Source: Thiodiazotropha sp040507245
Lineage (GTDB): Bacteria > Pseudomonadota > Gammaproteobacteria > Chromatiales > Chromatiaceae
Direction of reading: 5' to 3'
Assembly (NCBI GenBank): GCA_040507245.1
Contig: JBEVVH010000002.1
Span: 14,577-78,576 of the forward strand
DNA length: 64,000 bases
Below, one piece after another: positions 17,914 to 25,347 of the stretch. The position numbers were made by a program, and so were the translations under genes. Under the pieces are notes generated by a model that saw only the letters and a list, made by a program, of their open reading frames with translations, had not been told where the DNA came from and did no database searches. Every line of letters starts with the position of its first letter. The stretch's first letter is position 1.

Positions 17914-18345
17914 TTATCCCCAAAGCGCCTGCCACCAGCGCTTGCGGTTGTTGGGTGGTTTCAGAGCCGCCAGGTCCACCGGCTGGATTTTGCTCAGCAC
18001 CCAGCCCGGCAGGGGCGGATTGTCACTGTAGCCACAACTGACTCCCAGATTGTTCGGATCGTATATCTTGATGAATTCCGGGCGCTTCAGATCATCGGCA
18101 TAGACGATCCCGCAGTATTTCTCATCATGTTCCCGGCGCAGTAACTCATCGATCCCGGATACGAACCGGGTCAGCCCTTCAGCATCCACCGGCTGTTCAG
18201 GCGGGGTCTCACCCACGGCGTAGATGTACCATCCGCCTGCGGCATCCTGATTCAACACCCGCCAGAGATCGTCCAGTTGATGCCAGCGTAGTGCCGAGGT
18301 GAAGCTGCCCTTGAAAGCCTGCAGGTAGTCATTCTGTGCATTCAT
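17914..18345 (-). CDS. Conserved-looking hypothetical protein
   Basis: A 143-residue soluble protein with no family I recognise. It begins MNAQNDYLQAFKGSFTSALR, is unusually rich in Trp and Tyr (WHQLDDLWRVL, GGWYIYAVGE, RWWQALWG at the end) and has mixed charge with no signal or membrane segment. A short DDLKRPEFIKIYDPNNLG block looks globular and well folded. It is 99 bp upstream of the DUF2384 gene on the same strand, so they may be co-transcribed, but nothing shows a toxin-antitoxin relation. Coding potential rests on composition and length. Confidence 0.6.
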   Translation of the reverse strand: MNAQNDYLQAFKGSFTSALRWHQLDDLWRVLNQDAAGGWYIYAVGETPPEQPVDAEGLTRFVSGIDELLRREHDEKYCGIVYADDLKRPEFIKIYDPNNLGVSCGYSDNPPLPGWVLSKIQPVDLAALKPPNNRKRWWQALWG

Positions 18346-18594
18346 AGCCGGTTTCGTTCTCTCATGCGTTGGGTATCGTCCGGGTTGCTGCCGTCAGGTG
18401 GCCTGGATTTCTGAAATTTCCCGGTAATGTGAGACACTTGCAACATACACGGACGGATCCAGGATAGTCTGGGACTGATCTCCCGGAGATACCATGCGGG
18501 ACCTCGATTATCCCCCGACAAACGGCTTGCACGGAGTATTGAAGCACAAGATTCTGTTCAAGCCGATCCTGGAGCGATCAGGGATTCCGTGACA

Positions 18595-18600
18595 TATAAT
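18595..18600 (+). promoter_or_regulatory. Probable purC promoter -10 element
   Basis: Perfect TATAAT, preceded by TGACA, 28 bp before the purC start codon. The -35 at the right distance is weak, so the assignment rests mainly on the -10 box. Confidence 0.5.
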
Positions 18601-18627
18601 AACCACTTTTAACTGCGGTCGAATCAA

Positions 18628-19524
18628 ATGAAGCAAGACAGTCCTGCCCTTTTCCAGTCTGAACTTGACCTGAAACTCCTGAACCGGGGCAAGGTTCGTG
18701 ACATCTACGAGGTGGATGATCAGCACCTGTTGATCGTGACCAGTGACCGGCTGTCTGCATTCGACGTGGTCATGCCGCAGCCGATACCGGGCAAAGGCGA
18801 GGTACTCACCCGGGTGGCCAATTTCTGGTTTAACCGGACCTCATCGATTATTCCCAATCACCTGTCGAACATCCCACTCGAACAGGTCGTGAAGGATCCT
18901 GCGCAACGGGCGCAACTGGGAGACCGTTGGCTGATCGTACGCAAACTCAAACCCCTGCCCGTGGAGGCCATCGTGCGTGGATACCTGATCGGCTCAGGCT
19001 GGAAAGACTATCAGAGCACGGGTCAGGTATGCGGCATTCCCCTGCCCAAGCACCTGCGACTGGCGGATAAGCTTCCCGAAGCGATCTTTACCCCATCCAC
19101 CAAGGCCGAACTGGGCGATCACGATGTGAATATCGATTTCGATCAAACTGTGGAGCTGCTGGGGCGCCCCCTCGCGGAGCAGGTACGCGACGTGAGTATC
19201 CGGCTGTACACCGAGTCCGCGGAATACGCACTGCAGAGGGGCATCATTATCGCCGACACCAAGTTCGAGTTCGGTCTCGACGATCAAGGCAAGCTGCACC
19301 TGATCGATGAAATCCTCACACCGGACTCATCCCGCTTCTGGCCGGCAGACAGTTACCAGCCTGGCATCAGCCCTCTGAGTTTCGACAAGCAGTTTGTGCG
19401 TGACTATCTTGAGACCCTCGACTGGGACAAGACGCCCCCCGGCCCGGAACTTCCTCCTGAAGTTATCCAGAAAACGGCCGACAAATACCGTGAGGCGGAA
19501 AGACGTCTGACCGGACAGGGCTGA
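18628..19524 (+). CDS. purC: Phosphoribosylaminoimidazole-succinocarboxamide synthase PurC
   Basis: SAICAR synthetase of purine synthesis, joining CAIR and aspartate with ATP. The 298 residues show GKVRDIYEVDDQHLLIVTSDRLS at the N-terminus (nucleotide site), VEAIVRGYLIGSGWKDYQ, and the C-terminal LIDEILTPDSSRFW. This longer form is the one common outside the enterics. It is monocistronic, with an intrinsic terminator about 50 bp downstream. Confidence 0.96.
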   Translation: MKQDSPALFQSELDLKLLNRGKVRDIYEVDDQHLLIVTSDRLSAFDVVMPQPIPGKGEVLTRVANFWFNRTSSIIPNHLSNIPLEQVVKDPAQRAQLGDRWLIVRKLKPLPVEAIVRGYLIGSGWKDYQSTGQVCGIPLPKHLRLADKLPEAIFTPSTKAELGDHDVNIDFDQTVELLGRPLAEQVRDVSIRLYTESAEYALQRGIIIADTKFEFGLDDQGKLHLIDEILTPDSSRFWPADSYQPGISPLSFDKQFVRDYLETLDWDKTPPGPELPPEVIQKTADKYREAERRLTGQG

Positions 19525-19571
19525 TCATCGTATCTCCCATCACTGCGGATATGCGTCATGAGACCCTGATC

Positions 19572-19598
19572 CCAACCATCTGGTTGGCTGATTTTTTT
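19572..19598 (+). terminator. Intrinsic terminator of purC
   Basis: Inverted repeat CCAACCA/TGGTTGG followed by CTGA and seven T. It lies 48 bp after the purC stop. Confidence 0.8.
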
Positions 19599-19785
19599 CA
19601 GTGGCGTCCTGATCCGCCGATATGCGAGATCGAGAACTCGGTAACCTTTTCATGAATCTCATTCGTATTGAGGGAATGGGATTTCGGATAACATGACCAG
19701 GTTTTTACCGGTGAACCGAGCTTTGGTAGCCGATGCGTAACCCGCGCGGCTGATAGTGTGGGATGGTGTACAGTTTCAGCACGAC

Positions 19786-20049
19786 ATGACTCAACAGAAT
19801 CCAAAAACAACCCGGGTGGTTATCTACACGACCCTGAAGTGCCCCCACTGTCTGCACCTGAAACGCTGGCTGAAAAAGAACAACGTGCCGTTTCTCGACT
19901 TCAATGTCGCCAATCCCGGTAAGATTCAGAAAAAATTCTTCGAGATTGGTGGGCGGACTGTTCCCCTGATCGTGGTCGGAGACCAGTCATTCGAAGGCTT
20001 CAACCCGAATCAGCTGAAAAACGTCTTGGAACTGGAAGGCTTGATGTAG
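19786..20049 (+). CDS. Glutaredoxin-family protein
   Basis: Small thiol-disulfide oxidoreductase of 87 residues. Its active site is C19-P-H-C22 following VVIYTTLKC, with the cis-Pro segment RTVPLIVVGDQ and the glutathione-side motif SFEGFNPNQL. The dithiol CPHC (rather than CPYC) resembles NrdH/GrxC-type proteins of unknown partner. ATG at 19786 gives a normal length; the upstream in-frame ATG-like codon at 19756 adds ten non-conserved residues. It stands alone between purC and the convergent fba. Confidence 0.85.
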   Translation: MTQQNPKTTRVVIYTTLKCPHCLHLKRWLKKNNVPFLDFNVANPGKIQKKFFEIGGRTVPLIVVGDQSFEGFNPNQLKNVLELEGLM

Positions 20050-20207
20050 CCCCGGTTTTCCCGCTCGCTCAAATCTCACACCATGCCTTGGTCCTGACGA
20101 CAGGACTCTAAACATCTGTGTATCCCGCAAGCCTGTCACAACACAGGAGAATCTATGCGAGGGGGATATGGATATCAGGTAGTGGTTCGAGATGAGGGGT
20201 GAGAGCG

Positions 20208-20227
20208 CCCCCCGGGGACCCGGGGGG
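20208..20227 (-). terminator. GC-rich hairpin downstream of fba
   Basis: CCCCCCGGG and CCCGGGGGG form a nine-pair stem 16 bp beyond the fba stop. There is no clear T-run, so termination efficiency is uncertain; it may also stop the convergent glutaredoxin message. Confidence 0.55.
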
Positions 20228-20243
20228 CTGGACTACAAAGCGA

Positions 20244-21308
20244 TCAGTTGACCTTCGGGTTCAACTCGCCGCTTTCGTAACGTTTCTGCATGTTCTCCAG
20301 GGAGATCGGGGTGATCTTGTCCGCCATGCCCGCAGAGCCGAAAGCCTCGTAACGAGCCTTACAGATCTCCGCCATAGCCTTGGTGGCTTCCTTGAGGAAC
20401 TTGCGGGGATCGAAGTTGGACTTGTTGTCATTGAGGTGCTTGCGGATGGAACCGGTGGATGCCATGCGCAGGTCGGTATCGATGTTGACCTTACGCACAC
20501 CGTGCTTGATGCCCTCGACGATCTCTTCCACCGGCACACCGTAGGTTTCACCCATATCACCACCGTACTGGTTGATGATCGCCAGCCAGTCCTGAGGAAC
20601 CGAAGAGGAACCGTGCATGACCAGGTGGGTGTTGGGAATACGTGCATGGATCTCTTTGACCCGCTCGATGGCCAGGATGTCACCGGTCGGCGGACGGGTG
20701 AACTTGTAGGCGCCATGGGAGGTACCGATAGCGATGGCCAGCGCGTCCACGCCGGTCTTCTTGACGAAGTCAGCGGCTTCATCGGGATCGGTCAGCAGCT
20801 GGCTGTGGTCGAGGGTGCCTTCGGCACCAACGCCATCCTCTTCACCGGCCTGACCGGTCTCCAGGGAACCCAGGCAGCCCAGTTCGCCTTCCACGGAGAC
20901 ACCGCCCGCGTGGGCCATCTCCACCACCTTGGCAGTGGTTTCGACGTTGTAATCATAGGAGGACGGGGTCTTGCCGTCGGTCATCAGGGAGCCGTCCATC
21001 ATGACCGAGGAGAAACCGGACTGGATGGAACGCAGACATACCCCCGGGGAGGTGCCGTGATCCTGATGCATACAGACCGGAATGTGCGGATACATTTCGG
21101 TGGCCGCGATGATCAGATGACGCAGGAAGGGTTCACCTGCATAGGAGCGCGCACCCGCGGAACCCTGCAGAATGACCGGACTGTTGACGGCATCCGCTGC
21201 CTGCATGATGGCATGCACCTGCTCCATGTTGTTGACATTGAACGCCGGCAGACCGTAGCCGTGTTCAGCGGCATGATCGAGAAGTTGGCGCAGGGAAATC
21301 AGAGCCAT
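20244..21308 (-). CDS. fba: Class II fructose-1,6-bisphosphate aldolase
   Basis: Zinc aldolase condensing dihydroxyacetone phosphate and glyceraldehyde 3-phosphate. The 354 residues show the zinc-ligand block CMHQDHGTSP, EGELGCLGS, the TSHGAYKF region, VMHGSSSVPQDW and KVNIDTDLR. It is the CbbA-like subclass seen in autotrophs, able to serve in both the Calvin cycle and glycolysis. A strong AAGGAGG precedes the ATG. It is the last gene of the tkt-gap-pgk-pyk-fba run. Confidence 0.95.
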   Translation of the reverse strand: MALISLRQLLDHAAEHGYGLPAFNVNNMEQVHAIMQAADAVNSPVILQGSAGARSYAGEPFLRHLIIAATEMYPHIPVCMHQDHGTSPGVCLRSIQSGFSSVMMDGSLMTDGKTPSSYDYNVETTAKVVEMAHAGGVSVEGELGCLGSLETGQAGEEDGVGAEGTLDHSQLLTDPDEAADFVKKTGVDALAIAIGTSHGAYKFTRPPTGDILAIERVKEIHARIPNTHLVMHGSSSVPQDWLAIINQYGGDMGETYGVPVEEIVEGIKHGVRKVNIDTDLRMASTGSIRKHLNDNKSNFDPRKFLKEATKAMAEICKARYEAFGSAGMADKITPISLENMQKRYESGELNPKVN

Positions 21309-21401
21309 GATAGCCTCCTTGGATTAAGGTTTACTTGTTTCTACTGTCAGATGTCGCATTGAACTCCGCACCCGTAATGCGGGTCGTTCAGCGCCACACC
21401 A

Positions 21402-22853
21402 CTAATCGTATTTGCCGGCGAGCACATGCTCACCAACGCGCATGATCTTCATAATGTTGGTTTGACCCTCCACACCGGAGCGGTCACCCTTGGTGATGAT
21501 CACAAGATCGTTCTCTCTCACCTCGCCCCGGCGCAGCAGTTCGTCGATGACCTCTTCGTTGACCTGATCCACATCGGTACTGGCCACATCGAAGCTTACC
21601 GGATAGACGCCCCGGTAAAGTGTCACCTTACGACGGGTGCGCACGTGTCGGGTCAAGGCATAGATTGGAATCCCGGAACTGATTCGGGACATCCATTTCA
21701 CAGTGGAGCCGGACTCGGTGAGTGCCGCAATTGCCTTGACTCCGAGATGATTGGCGGTATACATCGCCGCCATGGCGACCGCCTCGTCCACCCGGCCGAA
21801 TACACTGTCAAGCCGGTGATGGGAACGTCGTGCGGTCTGGTGTTTTTCCGCCTCGACACAAACCCGATCCATGGCCATGACCACCTTGTGGGGATACTTG
21901 CCGACTGAGGTCTCAGCGGAGAGCATCACCGCATCGGTGCCATCCAGCACGGCATTGGCCACATCGAACACCTCGGCCCGGGTCGGGATCGGGCTTTCGA
22001 TCATCGACTGCATCATCTGGGTCGCGGTGATCACCACAGAGTTCAACTCACGGGCGGTTTTGATGATCTCTTTCTGTACCGCCGGTAATTCCGCGTCGCC
22101 GATTTCCACACCCAGGTCACCCCGGGCGACCATTATGGCATCCGAAGCCTGGATAATGTCCGCAAGACAATCAAGGGCTTCGGCCCGCTCGATCTTGGCG
22201 ATCAGGCCACCGCTGCCTCCCGCCTCTTCCAGCAGGCGGCGCGCCTCATGAATATCCTCTCCGTTACGCACGAATGAGACCGCCAGATAGTCCGCATCGA
22301 TCTCAGCCGCGAAGCGGATATCATCACGATCCTTGTCGGTCAGAGCCGGTGCAGACAGACCACCGCCCTGTTTGTTGATGCCCTTGTTGTTGGACAGCTT
22401 ACCGCCCACCACGACCTTGCAGCGAACCTCGGAACCCTCCACCTCCGATACCCAGAGTTCGACGGCACCGTCATCCAGCAACAGGGTGTCACCCCGGGTC
22501 ACATCGTTGATCAGTTCCGGATAGGTCAGCCCGACACGCTCCTGATCACCCGCTTCCAGGGGACATTCGGCGTCGAGGATGAACTGACTGTTCTCCTCCA
22601 GTTCCACGAACTTCGATTTGAAGCGACCGATGCGGATCTTGGGGCCCTGCAGGTCGCAAAGAACACCGATCTGCCGGCCGCAGGCTCGGGCCCGGTTTCG
22701 AATTCGCTCTGCGCGATTCCGGTGGGATTCATGAGCGTCATGGGAGAGGTTGAGGCGGACGATGTCCACTCCGGCGTGAATGAGTTTGTCCAGGACCTTT
22801 GGATCATCCGTTGCCGGTCCCAGGGTTGCAACTATTTTGGTTCGTCTTGGCAT
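21402..22853 (-). CDS. pyk: Pyruvate kinase
   Basis: Converts phosphoenolpyruvate and ADP to pyruvate and ATP. ATG at 22853 gives 483 residues starting MPRRTKIVATLGPATDDP, the normal N-terminus. Visible sites are VRLNLSHDAHE, CDLQGPKIRIG, IAKIERAEAL (catalytic Lys), MVARGDLGVEIG and TATQMMQSMIESPIPTRAE. The open frame continues 97 codons upstream only as a shadow of pgk in another frame. It lies 79 bp downstream of pgk. A small ACCCG/CGGGT hairpin (21370-21384) separates it from fba. Confidence 0.96.
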   Translation of the reverse strand: MPRRTKIVATLGPATDDPKVLDKLIHAGVDIVRLNLSHDAHESHRNRAERIRNRARACGRQIGVLCDLQGPKIRIGRFKSKFVELEENSQFILDAECPLEAGDQERVGLTYPELINDVTRGDTLLLDDGAVELWVSEVEGSEVRCKVVVGGKLSNNKGINKQGGGLSAPALTDKDRDDIRFAAEIDADYLAVSFVRNGEDIHEARRLLEEAGGSGGLIAKIERAEALDCLADIIQASDAIMVARGDLGVEIGDAELPAVQKEIIKTARELNSVVITATQMMQSMIESPIPTRAEVFDVANAVLDGTDAVMLSAETSVGKYPHKVVMAMDRVCVEAEKHQTARRSHHRLDSVFGRVDEAVAMAAMYTANHLGVKAIAALTESGSTVKWMSRISSGIPIYALTRHVRTRRKVTLYRGVYPVSFDVASTDVDQVNEEVIDELLRRGEVRENDLVIITKGDRSGVEGQTNIMKIMRVGEHVLAGKYD

Positions 22854-22932
22854 ACCATTCCAGCTACATGCTTGCTGCATGATTGATTCGGCCGGACCCC
22901 TGTCCGGCCATTCATCTGCGACGTTCTGACTG

Positions 22933-24114
22933 TTACTTTTTCGCACAGGCTTCCAGCATGGCCACCGCCGGGAGGGTCTTGCCTTCCAGATACTCCAGGA
23001 ACGCACCGCCTGCAGTGGAGATGTAGGAAACCTTGTCGTAGATATCGTATTTCTGAATCGCGGCGATGGTGTCACCACCACCCGCCAGAGAGAAACCCGG
23101 GGAGTTGGCGATCGCCATGGAGACGGTTTTGGTGCCTTCGCCAAACTGATCGAACTCGAACACGCCTACCGGGCCGTTCCACACGATGGTGCCGGCATTG
23201 GCGATGATATCGGCCAGTTCCTTGGCACTGTCGGGACCGATATCGAAGATCATTTCGTCATCGGCCACATCGTCGGCGCTCTTCAGCACCGCGGGCTCAT
23301 TCTCGTCAAACTGTTTACCAACCACCACGTCGGTGGCGATCGGTATGATCGCACCACGCTCTTTCATCTTTTCGAGCAGCGCCTGGGCGGTGGGCACCAG
23401 ATCATCCTCGCACAGGGATTTGCCCACATTCTTGCCGACCGCCTTGAGGAAGGTGTTGGCGATACCGCCACCGACCACCAGCTGGTCAACCTTTTCGGAA
23501 AGCGCTTCCAGTACGGTCAGTTTGGTGGAAACCTTGGAACCACCGACGATGGCCACCATCGGGCGTGCCGGGTTGGCCAGGGCGCGGGCAAGGTTGTCCA
23601 GCTCATCGGCAAGCAGCAGACCGGCGCAGGCGACCGGGGCAAACTTGCCGGCACCGTGGGTGGAGGCCTGGGCACGGTGAGCGGTACCGAATGCATCCAT
23701 CACGAACACATCGCAGAGTGCCGCATACTTCTTCGCCAATTCTTCGTTGTCTTTCTTCTCACCGGCATTGAAGCGCACGTTTTCGAGCAGCACCACTTCA
23801 CCGTCAGCCACTTCGAAGCCGCCGTCCAGGTAGTCCTTGATCAGGCGTACGGTCTTGCCCATTTTCGCGGACATGTCATCCGCGATCGGCGCCATGGAGT
23901 TCTCTTCCGAATAGACACCCTCTTCCGGACGTCCCCGATGTGACATCACCATGACCTTGGCACCGGATTTCGCACAATGCTCGATGGTCGGCATGGAAGC
24001 GGTGATGCGGGCATCCGAGGTCACCTTGCCGTCTTTGACAGGTACATTCAGATCCGCGCGGATCAATACGCGCTTACCGGCAAGATCAAGATCAGTCAGC
24101 TTGATGAAGGACAT
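22933..24114 (-). CDS. pgk: Phosphoglycerate kinase
   Basis: Transfers phosphate between 1,3-bisphosphoglycerate and ADP. The 393 residues show the N-terminal KRVLIRADLNVPV, SHRGRP (substrate site), GGSKVSTKL, the nucleotide motif NGPVGVFEFDQF and the C-terminal GGGDTIAA. An AGGAG stands six bases before ATG 24114. It is separated from gap by a 156-bp region with an AT-rich inverted repeat and a 30-bp palindrome. Confidence 0.97.
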   Translation of the reverse strand: MSFIKLTDLDLAGKRVLIRADLNVPVKDGKVTSDARITASMPTIEHCAKSGAKVMVMSHRGRPEEGVYSEENSMAPIADDMSAKMGKTVRLIKDYLDGGFEVADGEVVLLENVRFNAGEKKDNEELAKKYAALCDVFVMDAFGTAHRAQASTHGAGKFAPVACAGLLLADELDNLARALANPARPMVAIVGGSKVSTKLTVLEALSEKVDQLVVGGGIANTFLKAVGKNVGKSLCEDDLVPTAQALLEKMKERGAIIPIATDVVVGKQFDENEPAVLKSADDVADDEMIFDIGPDSAKELADIIANAGTIVWNGPVGVFEFDQFGEGTKTVSMAIANSPGFSLAGGGDTIAAIQKYDIYDKVSYISTAGGAFLEYLEGKTLPAVAMLEACAKK

Positions 24115-24149
24115 AACAGACTCCTGCGTCGATTCTAATTTCGAACTGT

Positions 24150-24220
24150 GAATTTTGAATTATGAGTTCTGGTCTTTGTGATGACAGGTCGATTCATCCA
24201 CAACCCATAATTCAAGACTC
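24150..24220. repeat. Degenerate AT-rich inverted repeat
   Basis: GAATTTTGAATTATGAGTT (24150-24168) and AACCCATAATTCAAGACTC (24202-24220) are 16/19 complementary. The same sequence type recurs after metK and metF in this window, suggesting a dispersed non-coding repeat family. Confidence 0.6.
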
Positions 24221-24232
24221 ATCCGGACAGCG

Positions 24233-24262
24233 CCGCGAAACGGGCATATGCCCGTTTCGCGG
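24233..24262. repeat. Perfect 30-bp palindrome downstream of gap
   Basis: Left half CCGCGAAACGGGCAT is exactly complementary to the right half. It begins eight bases past the gap stop on the minus strand. No T-run follows, so it may stabilise the 3' end or weaken read-through into pgk rather than act as a classical terminator. Confidence 0.7.
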
Positions 24263-24270
24263 CTGACTGA

Positions 24271-25272
24271 TTACTTGGCGACGTGTTCCACCATGCGCAG
24301 CATGTTGCAGGTGTAGCCGTACTCGTTGTCGTACCAGGAGACCACCTTGACGAAGGTGTCATCCAGGGCGATACCCGCACCGGCGTCGAAGATGGACGGG
24401 GTGGAGCGACCGCGGAAATCGGTGGAAACCACCTTGTCCTCGGTGTAGGCCAGCACGCCGGACAGATCGCCGGACTCGGAAGCGGCCTTCATGGCGGCGC
24501 AGATGTCGTCATAGCTGGCGCCTTTGTTCAGTTCCACGGTCAGGTCGACCACAGAGACGTCGGAGGTGGGCACACGGAAGGCCATACCGGTCAGCTTGCC
24601 GTTCAGTTCAGGCAACACCTTGCCTACAGCCTTGGCGGCACCGGTGGAGGACGGGATGATGTTCTCCAGGATACCGCGGCCACCGCGCCAATCCTTCTGG
24701 GAAGGACCGTCGACGGTCTTCTGGGTAGCAGTCGCAGCATGCACGGTGGACATCAGACCACGCTTGATGCCCCAGTTGTCATTCAGCACTTTGGCCACAG
24801 GAGCCAGACAGTTGGTGGTACAGGAAGCGGCGGAGACGATGGTCTGACCGGCGTAGTCATTGTGATTGACGCCGTAGACGAACATCGGGGTGGCGTCCTT
24901 GGAGGGCGCACTCTGCACGACTTTCTTGGCGCCGGCATCGATGTGCTTCTGACAGGTCTCTTCGGTGAGGAAGAAGCCGGTGCACTCGATGACCAGTTCA
25001 GCACCAATCTCGTCCCACTTCAGGTTGGCCGGATCGCGCTCGGCGGTAAGACGGATCTTCTTGCCGTTGACCACCATGTTGCTGCCTTCCACGGAGATGC
25101 TGCCCGGGAAGTTACCGTGTACGGAATCATATTGCAGCATGTAGGCCAGGTAGTCGGGTTCCAGCAGATCGTTGATGCCGACGACTTCGATGTTGGGGAA
25201 GTCTTTCGCGATGGCACGGAACGCCATACGGCCGATGCGGCCAAAACCATTGATACCTACTTTGATAGTCAT
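24271..25272 (-). CDS. gap: Glyceraldehyde-3-phosphate dehydrogenase
   Basis: Phosphorylating NAD(P)-dependent dehydrogenase of 333 residues. NAD site GINGFGRIGRMAFRA, catalytic SAASCTTNCLAP with the active Cys, TVHAATATQKTVDGPS, and the C-terminal WYDNEYGYTCNML are all present. GGAG precedes the ATG. It belongs to the tkt-gap-pgk-pyk-fba run; use in carbon fixation is inferred from that context. Confidence 0.97.
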   Translation of the reverse strand: MTIKVGINGFGRIGRMAFRAIAKDFPNIEVVGINDLLEPDYLAYMLQYDSVHGNFPGSISVEGSNMVVNGKKIRLTAERDPANLKWDEIGAELVIECTGFFLTEETCQKHIDAGAKKVVQSAPSKDATPMFVYGVNHNDYAGQTIVSAASCTTNCLAPVAKVLNDNWGIKRGLMSTVHAATATQKTVDGPSQKDWRGGRGILENIIPSSTGAAKAVGKVLPELNGKLTGMAFRVPTSDVSVVDLTVELNKGASYDDICAAMKAASESGDLSGVLAYTEDKVVSTDFRGRSTPSIFDAGAGIALDDTFVKVVSWYDNEYGYTCNMLRMVEHVAK

Positions 25273-25316
25273 ATCGATTCTCCGTTAAACGTATATAGAG
25301 TTGTATTCGTCATGGG

Positions 25317-25339
25317 GCGGGGTGCAATCAGCACCCCGC
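25317..25339 (-). terminator. Hairpin between tkt and gap
   Basis: GCGGGGTGC and GCACCCCGC form a perfect nine-pair stem with a five-base loop, nine bases past the tkt stop. Without a T-run it is more likely an attenuator or mRNA-end stabiliser than a full stop. Confidence 0.6.
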
Positions 25340-25347
25340 GGGTAGTC

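Noticed and set aside
17395..18345. A RES-type toxin-antitoxin pair
   Set aside because: The antitoxin-like domain is credible but the neighbour has no RES motifs, and the 99-bp gap is larger than in typical modules.
22854..23144. A 97-codon N-terminal extension of pyruvate kinase
   Set aside because: It overlaps pgk out of frame and lacks homology; MPRRTKIVAT is the normal start.
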